In this document: piece after piece, positions 54,955 through 64,000 of the stretch | Position numbering within the stretch: the stretch's first letter is position 1 | Layout of the letters: each line of letters starts with the position of its first letter | Source: Jannaschia sp. CCS1 | GTDB taxonomy: Bacteria; Pseudomonadota; Alphaproteobacteria; Rhodobacterales; Rhodobacteraceae | Assembly (NCBI RefSeq): GCF_000013565.1 | Contig: NC_007802.1 | Span: 930,001 to 994,000 of the forward strand | Direction: 5' to 3' | DNA: 64,000 bases | The notes under the pieces: model-generated | The model's input: the letters and a program-made list of their open reading frames with translations, nothing else | What the model was told of the DNA's origin: nothing | Database searches by the model: none | Program-made: the position numbers and the translations under genes

Positions 54955-57153
54955 ATGGACCCCATGATTGAGCATTTTGATGAAGGCGATTTGGTTGGGG
55001 TTCTGACGGCAGAGCCCCTGGACCGCGTGCTTGATTACAAAGCGCCCGCAGGGGGGTGCTGGTTAGGCGCGTTTGTGGAAGTGCCGCTGGGTCCGCGCAA
55101 AGTTCTGGGCGTGGTCTGGGGGCCGGGGCGGGGCGATTGGGACATTGCCAAGGTTCGGTCTGTCAACCGGGTGCTGGACGTGGCCCCGATGCGGGCCGAG
55201 ATGCGGAAGTTTCTGGAAAAAGCGGGGGCTTACACGCTGACGCCCATGTCGCTGATGCTGCGTCTGGCCACGCGGGTGCCGGGCCTGAGCGATCCGCCGT
55301 CGATGCGCAAGGTCTACCGTCTGGGGCAGGGCACGCCGGACCGGGTGACGCCCGCGCGCACCCGGGTGATCGAGGCGTTGGTGGAATATGGTGGCCTCGC
55401 CTTCACGTTGAAGGAGTTGAGCGAACTGGCCGGCGTCACATCGACGGTCGTGAAGGGTCTTGCCAAGCAGGGCGTGGTGGAAGAGGCGGACACGCCCCGC
55501 GATGCCCCCTACCTGACGCTCGACCCCGGCCTGCCCGGCAAGGAATTGACCGAGGATCAGGAGATTGCCGCCGATCGTTTGCAGGAGGGATCGCGCGCCC
55601 GGCGCTATGGGGCGGTTCTGCTGAAAGGTGTGACCGGGTCCGGCAAGACGGAAGTGTATCTGGAGGCGGTCGCGGAATGCCTGCGTCAGGGGCGTCAGGC
55701 GCTTGTACTGTTGCCGGAAATCGCGCTGACCTCTGAATTCCTGACCCGCGTGAAGGCACGCTTCGGGGCCGATCCGGCGGAGTGGCATTCCGGCGTCACC
55801 ATGACCGAACGCCGCCGCTGCTGGCGCATGGTCGGGCAGGGGGAGGCACAGTTGGTCGTCGGCGCGCGATCCGCGCTGTTTCTGCCCTACCGGGACCTTG
55901 GGTTGATCGTCGTGGATGAGGAACACGACACTTCCTACAAGCAGGACGAAGGGGCCAGCTACAACGCTCGCGATATGGCCGTTCTGCGCGCGTCCCTGAA
56001 CGAGGCGCAGGTGGTTTTGGCGTCTGCCACGCCGTCGTTGGAGACGTGGTCCAACGCGCAGGCGGGCAAATACACGCGCCTTGATCTGGTGTCCCGGTTC
56101 GGGCCCCAGGATCTGCCGGATATGGCATCCATCGACATGCGGTTGGAAGATCTGCCGGGGGGCTCCTGGCTGTCACCTTCGCTGACATCCGCCGTAGGGG
56201 CGCGGTTGCAGGCGGGTGAACAGGCATTGTTGTTCCTGAACCGTCGTGGCTACGCGCCCGTTACCCTGTGTCGCGCCTGCGGAGAGATGGTGGGCTGCGA
56301 CCATTGTGACGCGCGCATGGTGGAACATCGGTTCCAGAAACGCCTGATCTGCCACCAATGCGGCGAGACCAAACCCCTGCCGGAGGTCTGCCCCTCCTGC
56401 GGGGCGGAGGGCAAGATGGCCGCGGTCGGCCCGGGTGTGGAGCGGATCGCGGAAGAAGCCGCCGCCGCCTTTCCCGATGCGAAATTGGCGATCCTGTCGT
56501 CCGACCTGTTCGGCTCGGCCCGGGCGTTGAAAGCGCAGATTGAGGAACTGGCGAACGGCGATACCGACCTGATCATCGGCACGCAATTGGTGGCCAAAGG
56601 GCACAACTTCCCGCGCCTGACGCTGGTGGGTGTCGTGGATGCGGATTTGGGCCTGCAAGGATCAGATTTGCGCGCGGCAGAGCGGACGTTCCAGCTGATG
56701 CGGCAGGTGGCGGGGCGGGCCGGTCGTGCCGACAAGCCGGGCCAAGCGCTGTTGCAGACGTTCCAGCCCGAACATCCGGTGATCCGCGCAATCCTGTCGG
56801 GCGATGAAGAGGGGTTCTGGCGTACGGAAGCAGCGGAGCGGGAGGCGGCTGGCATGCCGCCCTATGGTCGTCTCGCGGGGATAATTATCTCCAGCACGGA
56901 AGCCGCCGCTGCCTTCGACCTCGGCACGCATCTGGCCCGCAACGATGGCCCGATCCGTGAGGCGGGCGGTATCGTCTATGGCCCGGCCCCAGCCCCCATC
57001 GCCCGTGTGCGCGGCAGGCACCGGGTGCGACTTCTGGTCAAGGCCCCAAAGGGTGTCGCGCTGCAACCGGCCCTAAGCCGTTGGACCCACGGGCTAAAAC
57101 TGCCCGGCCATCTGCGACTTGCCATAGATATCGACCCGCAGAACTTCTTCTGA
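54955..57153 (+). CDS. priA: Primosomal protein N' (replication restart helicase PriA)
   Basis: Superfamily 2 helicase that restarts stalled forks. The 732-residue length is normal. Motifs: Walker [10 protein letters not shown], Walker B V-V-D-E-E-H-D, and a zinc region of paired Cys (C-R-A-C-G, C-D-H-C, C-H-Q-C-G, C-P-S-C-G). Helicase motif VI-like V-A-G-R-A-G-R-A also appears. The start may instead be the Met three codons later (54964). It is divergent from fsa. Confidence 0.95.
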   Translation: MDPMIEHFDEGDLVGVLTAEPLDRVLDYKAPAGGCWLGAFVEVPLGPRKVLGVVWGPGRGDWDIAKVRSVNRVLDVAPMRAEMRKFLEKAGAYTLTPMSLMLRLATRVPGLSDPPSMRKVYRLGQGTPDRVTPARTRVIEALVEYGGLAFTLKELSELAGVTSTVVKGLAKQGVVEEADTPRDAPYLTLDPGLPGKELTEDQEIAADRLQEGSRARRYGAVLLKGVTGSGKTEVYLEAVAECLRQGRQALVLLPEIALTSEFLTRVKARFGADPAEWHSGVTMTERRRCWRMVGQGEAQLVVGARSALFLPYRDLGLIVVDEEHDTSYKQDEGASYNARDMAVLRASLNEAQVVLASATPSLETWSNAQAGKYTRLDLVSRFGPQDLPDMASIDMRLEDLPGGSWLSPSLTSAVGARLQAGEQALLFLNRRGYAPVTLCRACGEMVGCDHCDARMVEHRFQKRLICHQCGETKPLPEVCPSCGAEGKMAAVGPGVERIAEEAAAAFPDAKLAILSSDLFGSARALKAQIEELANGDTDLIIGTQLVAKGHNFPRLTLVGVVDADLGLQGSDLRAAERTFQLMRQVAGRAGRADKPGQALLQTFQPEHPVIRAILSGDEEGFWRTEAAEREAAGMPPYGRLAGIIISSTEAAAAFDLGTHLARNDGPIREAGGIVYGPAPAPIARVRGRHRVRLLVKAPKGVALQPALSRWTHGLKLPGHLRLAIDIDPQNFF

Positions 57154-57218
57154 AAACGGTTCCCCCCCGCCGTCGCGCACGGTAGAAGTTTGCGAAATCG
57201 TAAACGGACGCTTTGCCC

Positions 57219-58301
57219 ATGACCGCTCCCATCCGCCCGCAACCCGGCATTCTTGACATCGCCTTGTATCAGGGCGGGGCCTCCAAGATTGCGGGCCATG
57301 CGGATCCGTTGAAGCTGTCGTCGAACGAGAACCCATTCGGGCCGTCTCCGGCGGCTGTGCAGGCCATGGCAGACGCGGTGGCCAGCAGTCACCGCTACCC
57401 CAACACCGATCACGCAGACCTGCGCGCGGCGATTTCGGAGATCCACGGGCTGGAGGCCGACAATATCATCTGCGGTGTGGGCAGTGACGAGGTGATCCAC
57501 TTCCTCTGCCAATGCTATGCCGGGCCGGGGGATGAGGTGCTCTACACCCAGCACGGGTTCGGCATGTACCCGATTGCGGCGAAGGCTGCGGGGGCCACGC
57601 CGGTGCAGGTGGCGGAGGACGCGCGCCATGTGGATGTGGACGCACTGATTGCCGGGATCACGCCCGCCACCCGGCTCATTTTCATCGCCAACCCCTCCAA
57701 CCCCTGTGCGACGATGATCGACAACGGAGAGATCACGCGCCTGGCCGATGCGTTGCCGGATCAATGCCTGCTGATCCTTGATGGGGCCTATGTGGAGTTC
57801 GCGGACGGCTACGATGGCGGCAAGAATCTGGTGGAGGCGCGCGACAACGTCGTGATGACGCGCACGTTTTCCAAGGTCTACGGGCTAGGTGGGCTGCGGG
57901 TGGGCTACGGGTATGGCCCGCGCCATGTGATCGACACGCTCAACCGCATTCGCGGGCCGTTCAACCTGTCGGGAATGGCGCTGGCCGGGGCCGAGGCGGC
58001 GGTGCGCGACGTGGATTGGGTGAACGAGTGCTTGCGGGTGAATGCCGATGAACGCGCCCGGCTGGTGGGCGGTTTGCGCCAATTGGGTCTGGCTTGCGAC
58101 GACAGCCACGCCAATTTTGTGCTGGCCCGGTTCGCCAGTGAAGCCGCCGCAGATGCCGCTGATGCGCATCTGAAGCGCGACGGCATCATTGTACGCGCGC
58201 CCAAATCATACGGCCTGCCCGACTGCCTGCGCATCACCGTGGGCCGGCCCGAAGATAACAGCCGTGTGCTTGCGTCCCTAACGGCACTGGTGGCGGCGTG
58301 A
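57219..58301 (+). CDS. hisC: Histidinol-phosphate aminotransferase (or aromatic aminotransferase)
   Basis: PLP class I/II aminotransferase of 360 residues. The PLP lysine is in R-T-F-S-K-V-Y-G-L-G-G-L-R-V-G-Y, and the substrate region starts L-S-S-N-E-N-P-F-G-P-S. The ATG at 57219 is preferred to a TTG at 57213. Its stop overlaps the start of the tyrC-like gene. That coupling suggests use in Phe/Tyr synthesis, which HisC-type enzymes can do, as well as in histidine synthesis. Confidence 0.9.
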   Translation: MTAPIRPQPGILDIALYQGGASKIAGHADPLKLSSNENPFGPSPAAVQAMADAVASSHRYPNTDHADLRAAISEIHGLEADNIICGVGSDEVIHFLCQCYAGPGDEVLYTQHGFGMYPIAAKAAGATPVQVAEDARHVDVDALIAGITPATRLIFIANPSNPCATMIDNGEITRLADALPDQCLLILDGAYVEFADGYDGGKNLVEARDNVVMTRTFSKVYGLGGLRVGYGYGPRHVIDTLNRIRGPFNLSGMALAGAEAAVRDVDWVNECLRVNADERARLVGGLRQLGLACDDSHANFVLARFASEAAADAADAHLKRDGIIVRAPKSYGLPDCLRITVGRPEDNSRVLASLTALVAA

Positions 58302-59230
58302 ACGTTCTGTACAACCGCGTTGCCCTGATTGGACTGGGTCTGATTGCGGGTTCCATGGCCCATGCCATGCGCCGCGCGGGCCTTGCGGGGGAAATCGTGG
58401 GCACCGCGCGGTCGGCGGAAACGCGGGCCATAGCGGCGGAGATCAACCTGTGCGACCGGATCACCGAGACGACGGCAGAGGCGGTGGCCGGCGCCGACCT
58501 CGTGATCCTGGCCGTGCCCGTGGGAGCGATGGCGACGGTGGCGGCCGAGATCGCGCCGCATCTGGCCGTGGGGGCCACGATCACCGATGTGGGATCGGTC
58601 AAGCAAGAGATCATCGACGCGGTGTCGCCGCACCTGCCCGACACGGTTCATTTCGTCCCCGGCCACCCCTTAGCAGGGACGGAGCATTCCGGTCCCCGGT
58701 CCGGCTTTGCCGAGCTGTTCGACAACCGGTACACGCTGTTGACCCCCGTGCCTGGCACAGACCCCTCCGCAACCGCCCGCCTTCGGGCGTTGTGGGAGGG
58801 ATGCGGCGCCATCGTGGAGGAGATGGAAGCCGATCACCACGATCTGGTGCTGGCCGTGACCTCCCACACGCCGCACCTGATCGCCTATACGATGGTGGGC
58901 GTGGCCGATGATCTGCGGCGGGTGACGGACCGGGAGGTGATCAAGTATTCCGCTGCGGGCTTTCGGGATTTCACCCGCATCGCGGCCTCTGACCCGACGA
59001 TGTGGCGCGACGTTTTTTTGTCCAACAAAGAGGCGACGTTGGAGATCCTCGGGCGCTTCACGGAAGAGCTGTTCGCGCTGCAACGGGCGATCCGCAAAGG
59101 CGATGGGGACCACCTGCACGCGTATTTCACCCGCACCCGTGCGATCCGGCGCGGGATTATCGAGGCGGGCCAGGATACCGATGCGCCGAATTTCGGGCGC
59201 ATGACGGGACAAAAGGGGGATGGCTCGTGA
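58298..59230 (+). CDS. tyrC: Prephenate/arogenate dehydrogenase family protein
   Basis: NAD(P)-dependent dehydrogenase for tyrosine synthesis, 310 residues, starting with GTG overlapping the hisC stop. The Rossmann motif G-L-G-L-I-A-G-S is near residue 12, with H-P-L-A-G-T-E-H-S-G and A-V-T-S-H-T-P-H-L further on. Whether it uses prephenate or arogenate cannot be read. Its stop overlaps the start of the extensin-like gene (GTGA), giving a coupled trio. Confidence 0.9.
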   Translation: MNVLYNRVALIGLGLIAGSMAHAMRRAGLAGEIVGTARSAETRAIAAEINLCDRITETTAEAVAGADLVILAVPVGAMATVAAEIAPHLAVGATITDVGSVKQEIIDAVSPHLPDTVHFVPGHPLAGTEHSGPRSGFAELFDNRYTLLTPVPGTDPSATARLRALWEGCGAIVEEMEADHHDLVLAVTSHTPHLIAYTMVGVADDLRRVTDREVIKYSAAGFRDFTRIAASDPTMWRDVFLSNKEATLEILGRFTEELFALQRAIRKGDGDHLHAYFTRTRAIRRGIIEAGQDTDAPNFGRMTGQKGDGS

Positions 59231-60183
59231 CGCTTCGGACCGCTCTCTGTGCCATGGCGCTGGTCAGTACGATGCCCCTCACGGCGGGGGGGCAGACGGC
59301 TGAGGTGCGGGTCATCACGGCGACGGACCTCGCGCCAGCAGGCTCCTTGCGACCCGAAGCCCGGCCCGGGGGCACATCGGTGCCTGAAAGTGTTGGCCCG
59401 GGCGCGATTGCCTCTGCGGTGGGTGAGGCCATTGGCTCCGCCCCGGTGGCCGAAGCCCCGGGCCCGACGCGCCCGCAAGGCCTGGCCGGACTGTTCCGTC
59501 CGCGGGGTGAAACGCCTGCCGCGACGGGCGCGGTCAGCGGTGGCTCCTCTCTCGCGGTTGCCGAATCCCTGCGCCCCGAACTGCGCCCCTCCGGCCTGGT
59601 CGAGACGGTCCGTGCCGCCGCCACGCGCAATATCCCGTCCGCCGTTGCACAGCCGGGGCGGGACACTGGCACGTTGTGCGGTGTCCTGGGCCTTCAGGGG
59701 GAAGAGATCGCGCCGGTCACGGGCCGTATCAATGGCTGCGGCATCCCGGATGCCGTCCGGTTGCGCATTGTCCATGGCATCACGCTCACCTCACCGGCGA
59801 CGATCAATTGCACCACGGCCCAGTCGCTCAGCCAATGGGTGCTGGATGCCGAAGATATCATCGGGCGAACGGGCGGTGGCATGACGAACCTGCGCGTCGT
59901 GGCCTCCTACGCCTGCCGAACGCGCAACTCCCGCTCGGGGGCGAGGCTGTCGGAGCATGCCACAGGCAACGCTGTGGATATCGCCGGGATCGGGCTGCAA
60001 AACGGCAGTGAGCTGAGTGTGCTAAGCGATTGGCGCGGCGGGAATTCTTCGATCATGCGGGGATTGCATGAAGCCGCCTGCGGCACCTTCGGCACCGTCC
60101 TTGGCCCGGATTCTGACCGCTTCCACCAGGATCACTTCCACTTCGATGTGGCCTCCTACCGCTCTGGATCTTACTGCCGCTGA
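59227..60183 (+). CDS. Extensin-like family protein (exported)
   Basis: A 318-residue protein starting at GTG 59227, which overlaps the tyrC stop. It has a signal peptide, then a long Pro/Ala/Arg-rich low-complexity stretch (to about residue 140). The conserved C-terminal extensin-like domain has cysteines and A-S-Y-A-C-R, L-S-E-H-A-T-G-N-A-V-D-I-A and F-H-Q-D-H-F-H-F-D. The His/Asp pattern recalls D-Ala-D-Ala metallopeptidases (VanY-like), so a wall role is possible. Confidence 0.88.
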   Translation: MTLRTALCAMALVSTMPLTAGGQTAEVRVITATDLAPAGSLRPEARPGGTSVPESVGPGAIASAVGEAIGSAPVAEAPGPTRPQGLAGLFRPRGETPAATGAVSGGSSLAVAESLRPELRPSGLVETVRAAATRNIPSAVAQPGRDTGTLCGVLGLQGEEIAPVTGRINGCGIPDAVRLRIVHGITLTSPATINCTTAQSLSQWVLDAEDIIGRTGGGMTNLRVVASYACRTRNSRSGARLSEHATGNAVDIAGIGLQNGSELSVLSDWRGGNSSIMRGLHEAACGTFGTVLGPDSDRFHQDHFHFDVASYRSGSYCR

Positions 60184-60225
60184 AGCGCCCCGGCCACCGG
60201 ACGTCCGTCTGAGACCGGCCTGATC

Positions 60226-61245
60226 TTATCGCAAGCGCAGGCTGGGGGCCGGACCGATGGGCAAGACGCCTCCCAACAGCATCCGGCCATTGGAAAACGA
60301 CAGCGTTGTGTCGATGTTCTCGGGCCGCCCCGACAGACCGGCGAGCATTTGCAACATCGCCTCTGCGGTGCCCCGGAACCTTTCAGGCACGACGCCCGCA
60401 TTGCTGGCCAAATCCACCATCGCGGACCAGTTTTCGGCCCGCACCGCCAACTCCCCCTCCGGCACACCGCCGGGCGTGACCTCCAGGGCTCCGGTCGCGC
60501 GGAACAGCATGTCGCCCCATTGCAGACTGACATCTTCAAGCTCCAGCGCGGTCACCTGCGGGCGGGCAGTCTCTATGGCGTCCATGTCCCAGGGGGCGTC
60601 AAACCGGGCGATGGCGCGCACGGTCGCGCTGTCCAATTCGGCGGGCAACACACCGGCAGGGTCCAGACGGTTGCGCCACGCGTCGGGCGGCGCCATCTGT
60701 GTGGCAAGCGCGACCAGATCATAGGTGGTCTCCGTCTCCGCGACCCGGTGCAGGGTCAGGCTGCCCTGCTCCCACGCCGTCTGCCAGCCCGCGCTGGAGG
60801 TCACCTGCAACGGCCCGGTTTCCGCGTTCACGGCATCCAGCGCGAACCGGTTCGTGGGCTGCACATCCAACGCCGCGATCAGGTGCAGGTCGCCGTCGTC
60901 CGATCCCTCTACGGTCAGCCGTTCAACCGGTGACGCAATCACCTGCTCAGCGGGCCAACGCGCCTCAATCCGATCCAGGCGGTGGACGTCCTGCCGAAAT
61001 TCCAAGGACGCCACGGACCAGGCAAGGCCGGTATCCGGGTCCGCCAATTCCACATCCTGAAGCTCGGTCACAAACTGCAAGGGGAAGCCGCTGACCGAGA
61101 TGTCGGCGACATTGGCCACCCAACCTTCGGCCCGGCGGTCGTCCAGCCAGCGGGTGGCGGCGGTCTCGGACACCATGGCGACGCCACCCCAGGCGATCAC
61201 GCCCAAGGCACCCACCACCGCCGTCCCGATCAAAAGCCGCTTCAT
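60226..61245 (-). CDS. DUF2125 domain-containing protein
   Basis: A 339-residue protein with one N-terminal membrane helix (L-L-I-G-T-A-V-V-G-A-L-G-V-I-A-W-G-G) and a periplasmic domain (G-W-V-A-N-V-A-D-I-S-V-S-G-F-P-L-Q-F) characteristic of DUF2125. The beta-rich layout resembles AsmA-type lipid-transfer proteins. Function unknown. It is divergent from chaC. Confidence 0.88.
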   Translation of the reverse strand: MKRLLIGTAVVGALGVIAWGGVAMVSETAATRWLDDRRAEGWVANVADISVSGFPLQFVTELQDVELADPDTGLAWSVASLEFRQDVHRLDRIEARWPAEQVIASPVERLTVEGSDDGDLHLIAALDVQPTNRFALDAVNAETGPLQVTSSAGWQTAWEQGSLTLHRVAETETTYDLVALATQMAPPDAWRNRLDPAGVLPAELDSATVRAIARFDAPWDMDAIETARPQVTALELEDVSLQWGDMLFRATGALEVTPGGVPEGELAVRAENWSAMVDLASNAGVVPERFRGTAEAMLQMLAGLSGRPENIDTTLSFSNGRMLLGGVLPIGPAPSLRLR

Positions 61246-61277
61246 CGCTCTCCCCTTCCGTGCTCCTATCGCCTATA

Positions 61278-61319
61278 GCGTTTTGCGAGAAACCTGAACC
61301 TCAGCTTTTCGCGAAACGC
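61278..61319. repeat. Imperfect inverted repeat between DUF2125 gene and chaC
   Basis: GCGTTTTGCGAGAAA (61278-61292) pairs 12 of 15 with CTTTTCGCGAAACGC (61305-61319). It lies in the shared promoter region of two divergent genes and may be an operator. Confidence 0.4.
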
Positions 61320-61419
61320 CGCGGGACAGACAAGCTGTCTCTGGTCGCGCCCGGCAAATGCGCGGTTCAGGTTACAGATGACCTGCGCTACGACGGCGGG
61401 GCACGATAAGGATGACCGC

Positions 61420-61962
61420 ATGACCTCGCCGCTTTGGGTATTTGGATACGGATCACTTCTGTGGAACCCGGGGTTTCCCGTGTCCGAGACGCGTATCGCG
61501 CGGCTGCACGATTGGCATCGGTCGTTCTGCATGTCGTCCATCCATCACCGGGGCACGGAGGATGAACCCGGCCTTGTCCTGGCGCTGGATGCGTCAAGCG
61601 GCGCAAGCTGTGATGGCCTTGCCCTGCGGGCCGAACCGGGAACCGAAGACGCCACCATTGCCTACCTTCGCGAGCGGGAGTTGATATCGTCCGCCTATAT
61701 CGAGACCCGCCAAAGTGTCACGTTCCACGGCGGTGGTACCCAGGATGACGTGCTGACCTACGTCATCAACCGTGATCACGTGCAATATTGTCAACATTCG
61801 CTGGACGAACAGGCAAGGATCATTGCGGGCGCCGTCGGCGGGCGTGGCCCCAATGACGAATACCTCTACAACACGGCCGCCCATCTGACCGAGTTGGGCA
61901 TCGGCGACGCGGATCTTGAGGCTTTGGTCACCATGGTGCGGGCTTTAACCGCCACAGACTAA
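61420..61962 (+). CDS. chaC: Gamma-glutamylcyclotransferase, ChaC family
   Basis: A 180-residue enzyme that cleaves glutathione to 5-oxoproline and Cys-Gly. It starts M-T-S-P-L-W-V-F-G-Y-G-S-L-L-W-N-P, the ChaC signature; the catalytic Glu is in L-R-E-R-E-L, and Y-V-I-N-R-D-H follows. The ATG at 61420 has AAGGATG upstream. It is transcribed toward the ExbB-like gene with 76 bp between. Confidence 0.9.
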   Translation: MTSPLWVFGYGSLLWNPGFPVSETRIARLHDWHRSFCMSSIHHRGTEDEPGLVLALDASSGASCDGLALRAEPGTEDATIAYLRERELISSAYIETRQSVTFHGGGTQDDVLTYVINRDHVQYCQHSLDEQARIIAGAVGGRGPNDEYLYNTAAHLTELGIGDADLEALVTMVRALTATD

Positions 61963-62038
61963 GGCTTTTGTTGGCGTGCGGCGCTGCATCCGTGTATGGT
62001 TGCGCCAGACAAGTCAAAAGAGCGGTTGAGCAAACCCC

Positions 62039-63238
62039 ATGGCGAGCAGCAGAGAGGGCTCCGGCGCGGCCCGTTTCACGCGACCCACGCAGCAGATCCT
62101 GCTGATGTTGATCATCCTTGCCCTTGTGTTGGCGGGGGGCATTTTGGTGTGGCCCCGGGTGCAGGATGTGTTCCTGACCTCCCCCTATCTCAACGGCACA
62201 ATCGGGATCGTCTTCGTGGTCGGCGTCTTCGCGACCTTCTTTCAGGTGACGCAGCTGTTCTCCTCGGTCGCGTGGATTGAGCATCTGGCGGGCGGATCGA
62301 AGACCGATGAGGATGAGAAACCGCCGCGCCTGCTGGCGGCGATCTCGGGCGTGGCGCGGTTGCGCGGGTCCCGCACACAAGTGACGCCTGCCTCTGCGAA
62401 ATCCATCCTTGATAGCGTTGGCGCGCGGATGGAGGAAAGCGGCGACATCACGCGCTACATCGCCAACCTTCTGATTTTCCTCGGCCTTCTGGGCACGTTC
62501 TTTGGCCTTGCAACAACAGTGCCCGCGGTGGTGGAGACCATCCGATCCCTGCAACCCACGGATGGGGAAGAAGGGCTGGCCGTGTTCGGGCGCCTTATGG
62601 ATGGCTTGGACGACCAGCTTGGGGGCATGGGGACGGCGTTTGCCTCCTCGCTGCTGGGCCTTGCCGGATCCCTCGTGATCGGCCTGTTGGAACTTTATGC
62701 GGGCCATGGCCAGAACCGGTTTTATCGGGAGTTGGAGGAATGGCTGGCCTCCATCACCCGCGTATCCTTCTCTGGCGACGGCGACGGGGCCATCGACAAG
62801 GCGGCGATCGCCACTGTGCTGGACCATATGGTTGACCAGATGGACACGCTGCAATCGCTATTTTCCCAGTCCGAGACGCGTCGCGCGGCCACCGAACAGC
62901 GCGTTCTGACCCTGGCGCAGAGCATTGAGGGCCTGACTGATCGCCTTGGTCCGGGGCAGGTGGCGGCGGTTGAACGGCTGGCCACGGCACAAGATCGTCT
63001 TGCCGCAGCGCTGGACGGTGTGGCTGCGGAGCAGGGGCTTGATGACGAATCCCGCAACAGGTTGCGGTCCATTGACGTGCAATTGTTCAAAATGGCTGAA
63101 GAGATCGGCACCACCCGCGACGCCGAGGTTATGGGGCTGCGCGGGGATCTGGCGCATCTGACCGAAGCCTTGCAAGAACTGACCCGCGCCGCTCGCGCCC
63201 CGGCGCAGGCCCGGGTGCGCCAACGCGGGGACAGCTAG
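62039..63238 (+). CDS. MotA/TolQ/ExbB-like proton-channel protein with coiled-coil tail
   Basis: A 399-residue inner-membrane protein. It has TM segments around residues 20-38, 51-75, 143-165 and 200-225; the third holds the family motif L-L-G-T-F-F-G-L-A-T-T-V-P. A C-terminal cytoplasmic tail of about 150 residues is helical and charged (A-V-E-R-L-A-T-A-Q-D-R-L-A-A-A-L), longer than in TolQ or ExbB. The next gene encodes a MotB-like partner, so the pair should form an ion-driven motor across the inner membrane. Its biological load is unknown. Confidence 0.88.
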   Translation: MASSREGSGAARFTRPTQQILLMLIILALVLAGGILVWPRVQDVFLTSPYLNGTIGIVFVVGVFATFFQVTQLFSSVAWIEHLAGGSKTDEDEKPPRLLAAISGVARLRGSRTQVTPASAKSILDSVGARMEESGDITRYIANLLIFLGLLGTFFGLATTVPAVVETIRSLQPTDGEEGLAVFGRLMDGLDDQLGGMGTAFASSLLGLAGSLVIGLLELYAGHGQNRFYRELEEWLASITRVSFSGDGDGAIDKAAIATVLDHMVDQMDTLQSLFSQSETRRAATEQRVLTLAQSIEGLTDRLGPGQVAAVERLATAQDRLAAALDGVAAEQGLDDESRNRLRSIDVQLFKMAEEIGTTRDAEVMGLRGDLAHLTEALQELTRAARAPAQARVRQRGDS

Positions 63239-63241
63239 GCC

Positions 63242-64000
63242 ATGGCCTTTCACCGCAAAGCCAAACAGGGGATGTCCGGAGCCATCTGGCCCGGTTTTGT
63301 GGATGCCATCACGGCGCTGCTGATGGTGATGATTTTCGTGCTGACGATTTTCATGGTCATGCAATACGTCCTCTCGGAAGAGATCAGCACCCAAGACGAT
63401 GAGCTGAATTCGCTGACGGCCCAGGTGAACCAATTGGCTGAGGCTTTGGGCCTTGAAGAAGCGCGGGCCGGGCAGTTGGAATCCCGTGTCGCGACGCTGT
63501 CGGGGTCGTTGTCCGAGGCCGAAACCCAGGCCGCTGCGCAGGACGCATTGATCGCCAGTTTGACCGCCGAAAGTGCCGCGCAATCCGCCCGGATCGTGGC
63601 GTTCGAGGAACAGGTCGCGGGCCTTTTGGCCCAGAACTCCGAACTGGCAACAGGCCGGGCGGAAACGGAGGCCGAACTGGCCGAGGCAATGTCTCAGGCG
63701 GAGGCGTTGAACCTCGCCTTGGCCACGGCACGCTCGGAGATTGATGAAGCATCCGAGGCGGCGCGCCTGGCCGCTGCCCGCCGCGAGGCAATGGAGGCCC
63801 TGATCGCCGATCTGGAAGCCGAAAGCACGGCGCGCGACGCGTCCCTGTCCGATGCGCTGGCCGCATTGGCGACGTCTTCGTCTGAATTGGAGGCCCGCCA
63901 GACCGCTCTGACACAGGCCCTGACAGCCCTTGCAAGCGCCGAGACACGCAACGCGCAACTGGCTGGAACTTTGATTGAGCGGGACCGGTCCCTGTCCGAT
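63242..64000 (+). CDS. MotB/TolR-like protein with long coiled coil (3' end outside window)
   Basis: The frame runs from ATG 63242 to the edge without a stop (253 codons seen). A single TM near residues 16-43 contains the conserved Asp of ion-driven stators (G-F-V-D-A-I-T-A-L-L-M-V-M-I-F). Everything after about residue 48 is a continuous coiled coil rich in Glu, Ala, Leu and Gln. An OmpA-type peptidoglycan-binding domain may follow outside the window. The gene starts three bases after the partner's stop. Confidence 0.87.
   Translation, partial: MAFHRKAKQGMSGAIWPGFVDAITALLMVMIFVLTIFMVMQYVLSEEISTQDDELNSLTAQVNQLAEALGLEEARAGQLESRVATLSGSLSEAETQAAAQDALIASLTAESAAQSARIVAFEEQVAGLLAQNSELATGRAETEAELAEAMSQAEALNLALATARSEIDEASEAARLAAARREAMEALIADLEAESTARDASLSDALAALATSSSELEARQTALTQALTALASAETRNAQLAGTLIERDRSLSD

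Noticed and set aside
62039-64000. Calling the ExbB/MotB-like pair a Zorya defence system
   Set aside because: Only the two motor-like genes are visible and no Zorya effector is seen. ExbB/MotB pairs are also common in envelope functions, so it is kept as a question only.
1-64000. Mobile elements, prophage, CRISPR arrays, tRNA and rRNA genes
   Set aside because: Reading for transposases, integrases other than XerC, regular spaced repeats and tRNA-like cloverleafs gave no supportable candidate.

Overview
The window looks like chromosomal DNA from an alphaproteobacterium of the order Rhodobacterales (Roseobacter/Rhodobacter group). The grounds are a high-GC sequence, a GcrA cell-cycle regulator, phosphatidylcholine synthase, DUF2125 and DUF484 proteins, a MetF/MetR divergon and a Rhodobacterales-style tad pilus locus whose pilins carry a GAVTVDW maturation site. 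The assignment is inferred from recognised families; no search was run. I saw no rRNA, tRNA, CRISPR array, prophage or insertion sequence.

Layout. 1-7.3 kb: end of a tolA-like gene, then tolB, pal and cpoB (Tol-Pal envelope system), tilS, ftsH with its own candidate promoter and terminator, a small coiled-coil protein and a candidate 28-residue membrane peptide. 7.5-11 kb: one-carbon genes fhs and folD flanking an OsmC protein, then a thioesterase. 11.2-14.4 kb: pdeM and an Lhr-type helicase, half of the 'ligase-associated DNA damage response' cassette. 14.5-16.3 kb: a sugar-acid dehydratase with an operator-like inverted repeat. 16.3-29.6 kb: a complete minus-strand tad locus (AAA ATPase, cpaA, two TPR lipoproteins, tadC, tadB, cpaF, cpaE, an OmpA lipoprotein in the CpaD position, cpaC, cpaB, three flp pilins). 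Two of the pilins lie in a near-perfect 506-bp tandem duplication, and a strong terminator splits the locus.

29.8-38 kb: a lytic transglycosylase; a tightly overlapping minus-strand operon in which scoA and scoB are separated by VOC, GSCFA and SGNH-like genes; a class II histone-deacetylase-like enzyme; a DCC-family protein; an M48 lipoprotein protease; and a short IMPACT-domain protein. 38-45.9 kb: rimO, an AsmA-like protein, a second lytic transglycosylase, a thioredoxin-like protein, a VOC protein, gcrA, a serine hydrolase and an EamA transporter. 45.9-54.9 kb: argD-argF, a thioesterase, metF/metR, an inositol-monophosphatase family gene, pcs, xerC-DUF484, and fsa behind a LacI-type palindrome. 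55-64 kb: priA, hisC-tyrC-extensin-like (overlapping), DUF2125, chaC, and an ExbB/MotA-like plus coiled-coil MotB-like pair that runs off the end.

Most of the window is core metabolism and envelope biology. The least explained parts are the sco/GSCFA operon, the tad locus with its OmpA and AAA extras and fresh pilin duplication, the terminal ExbB-like pair, and several unassigned palindromes.
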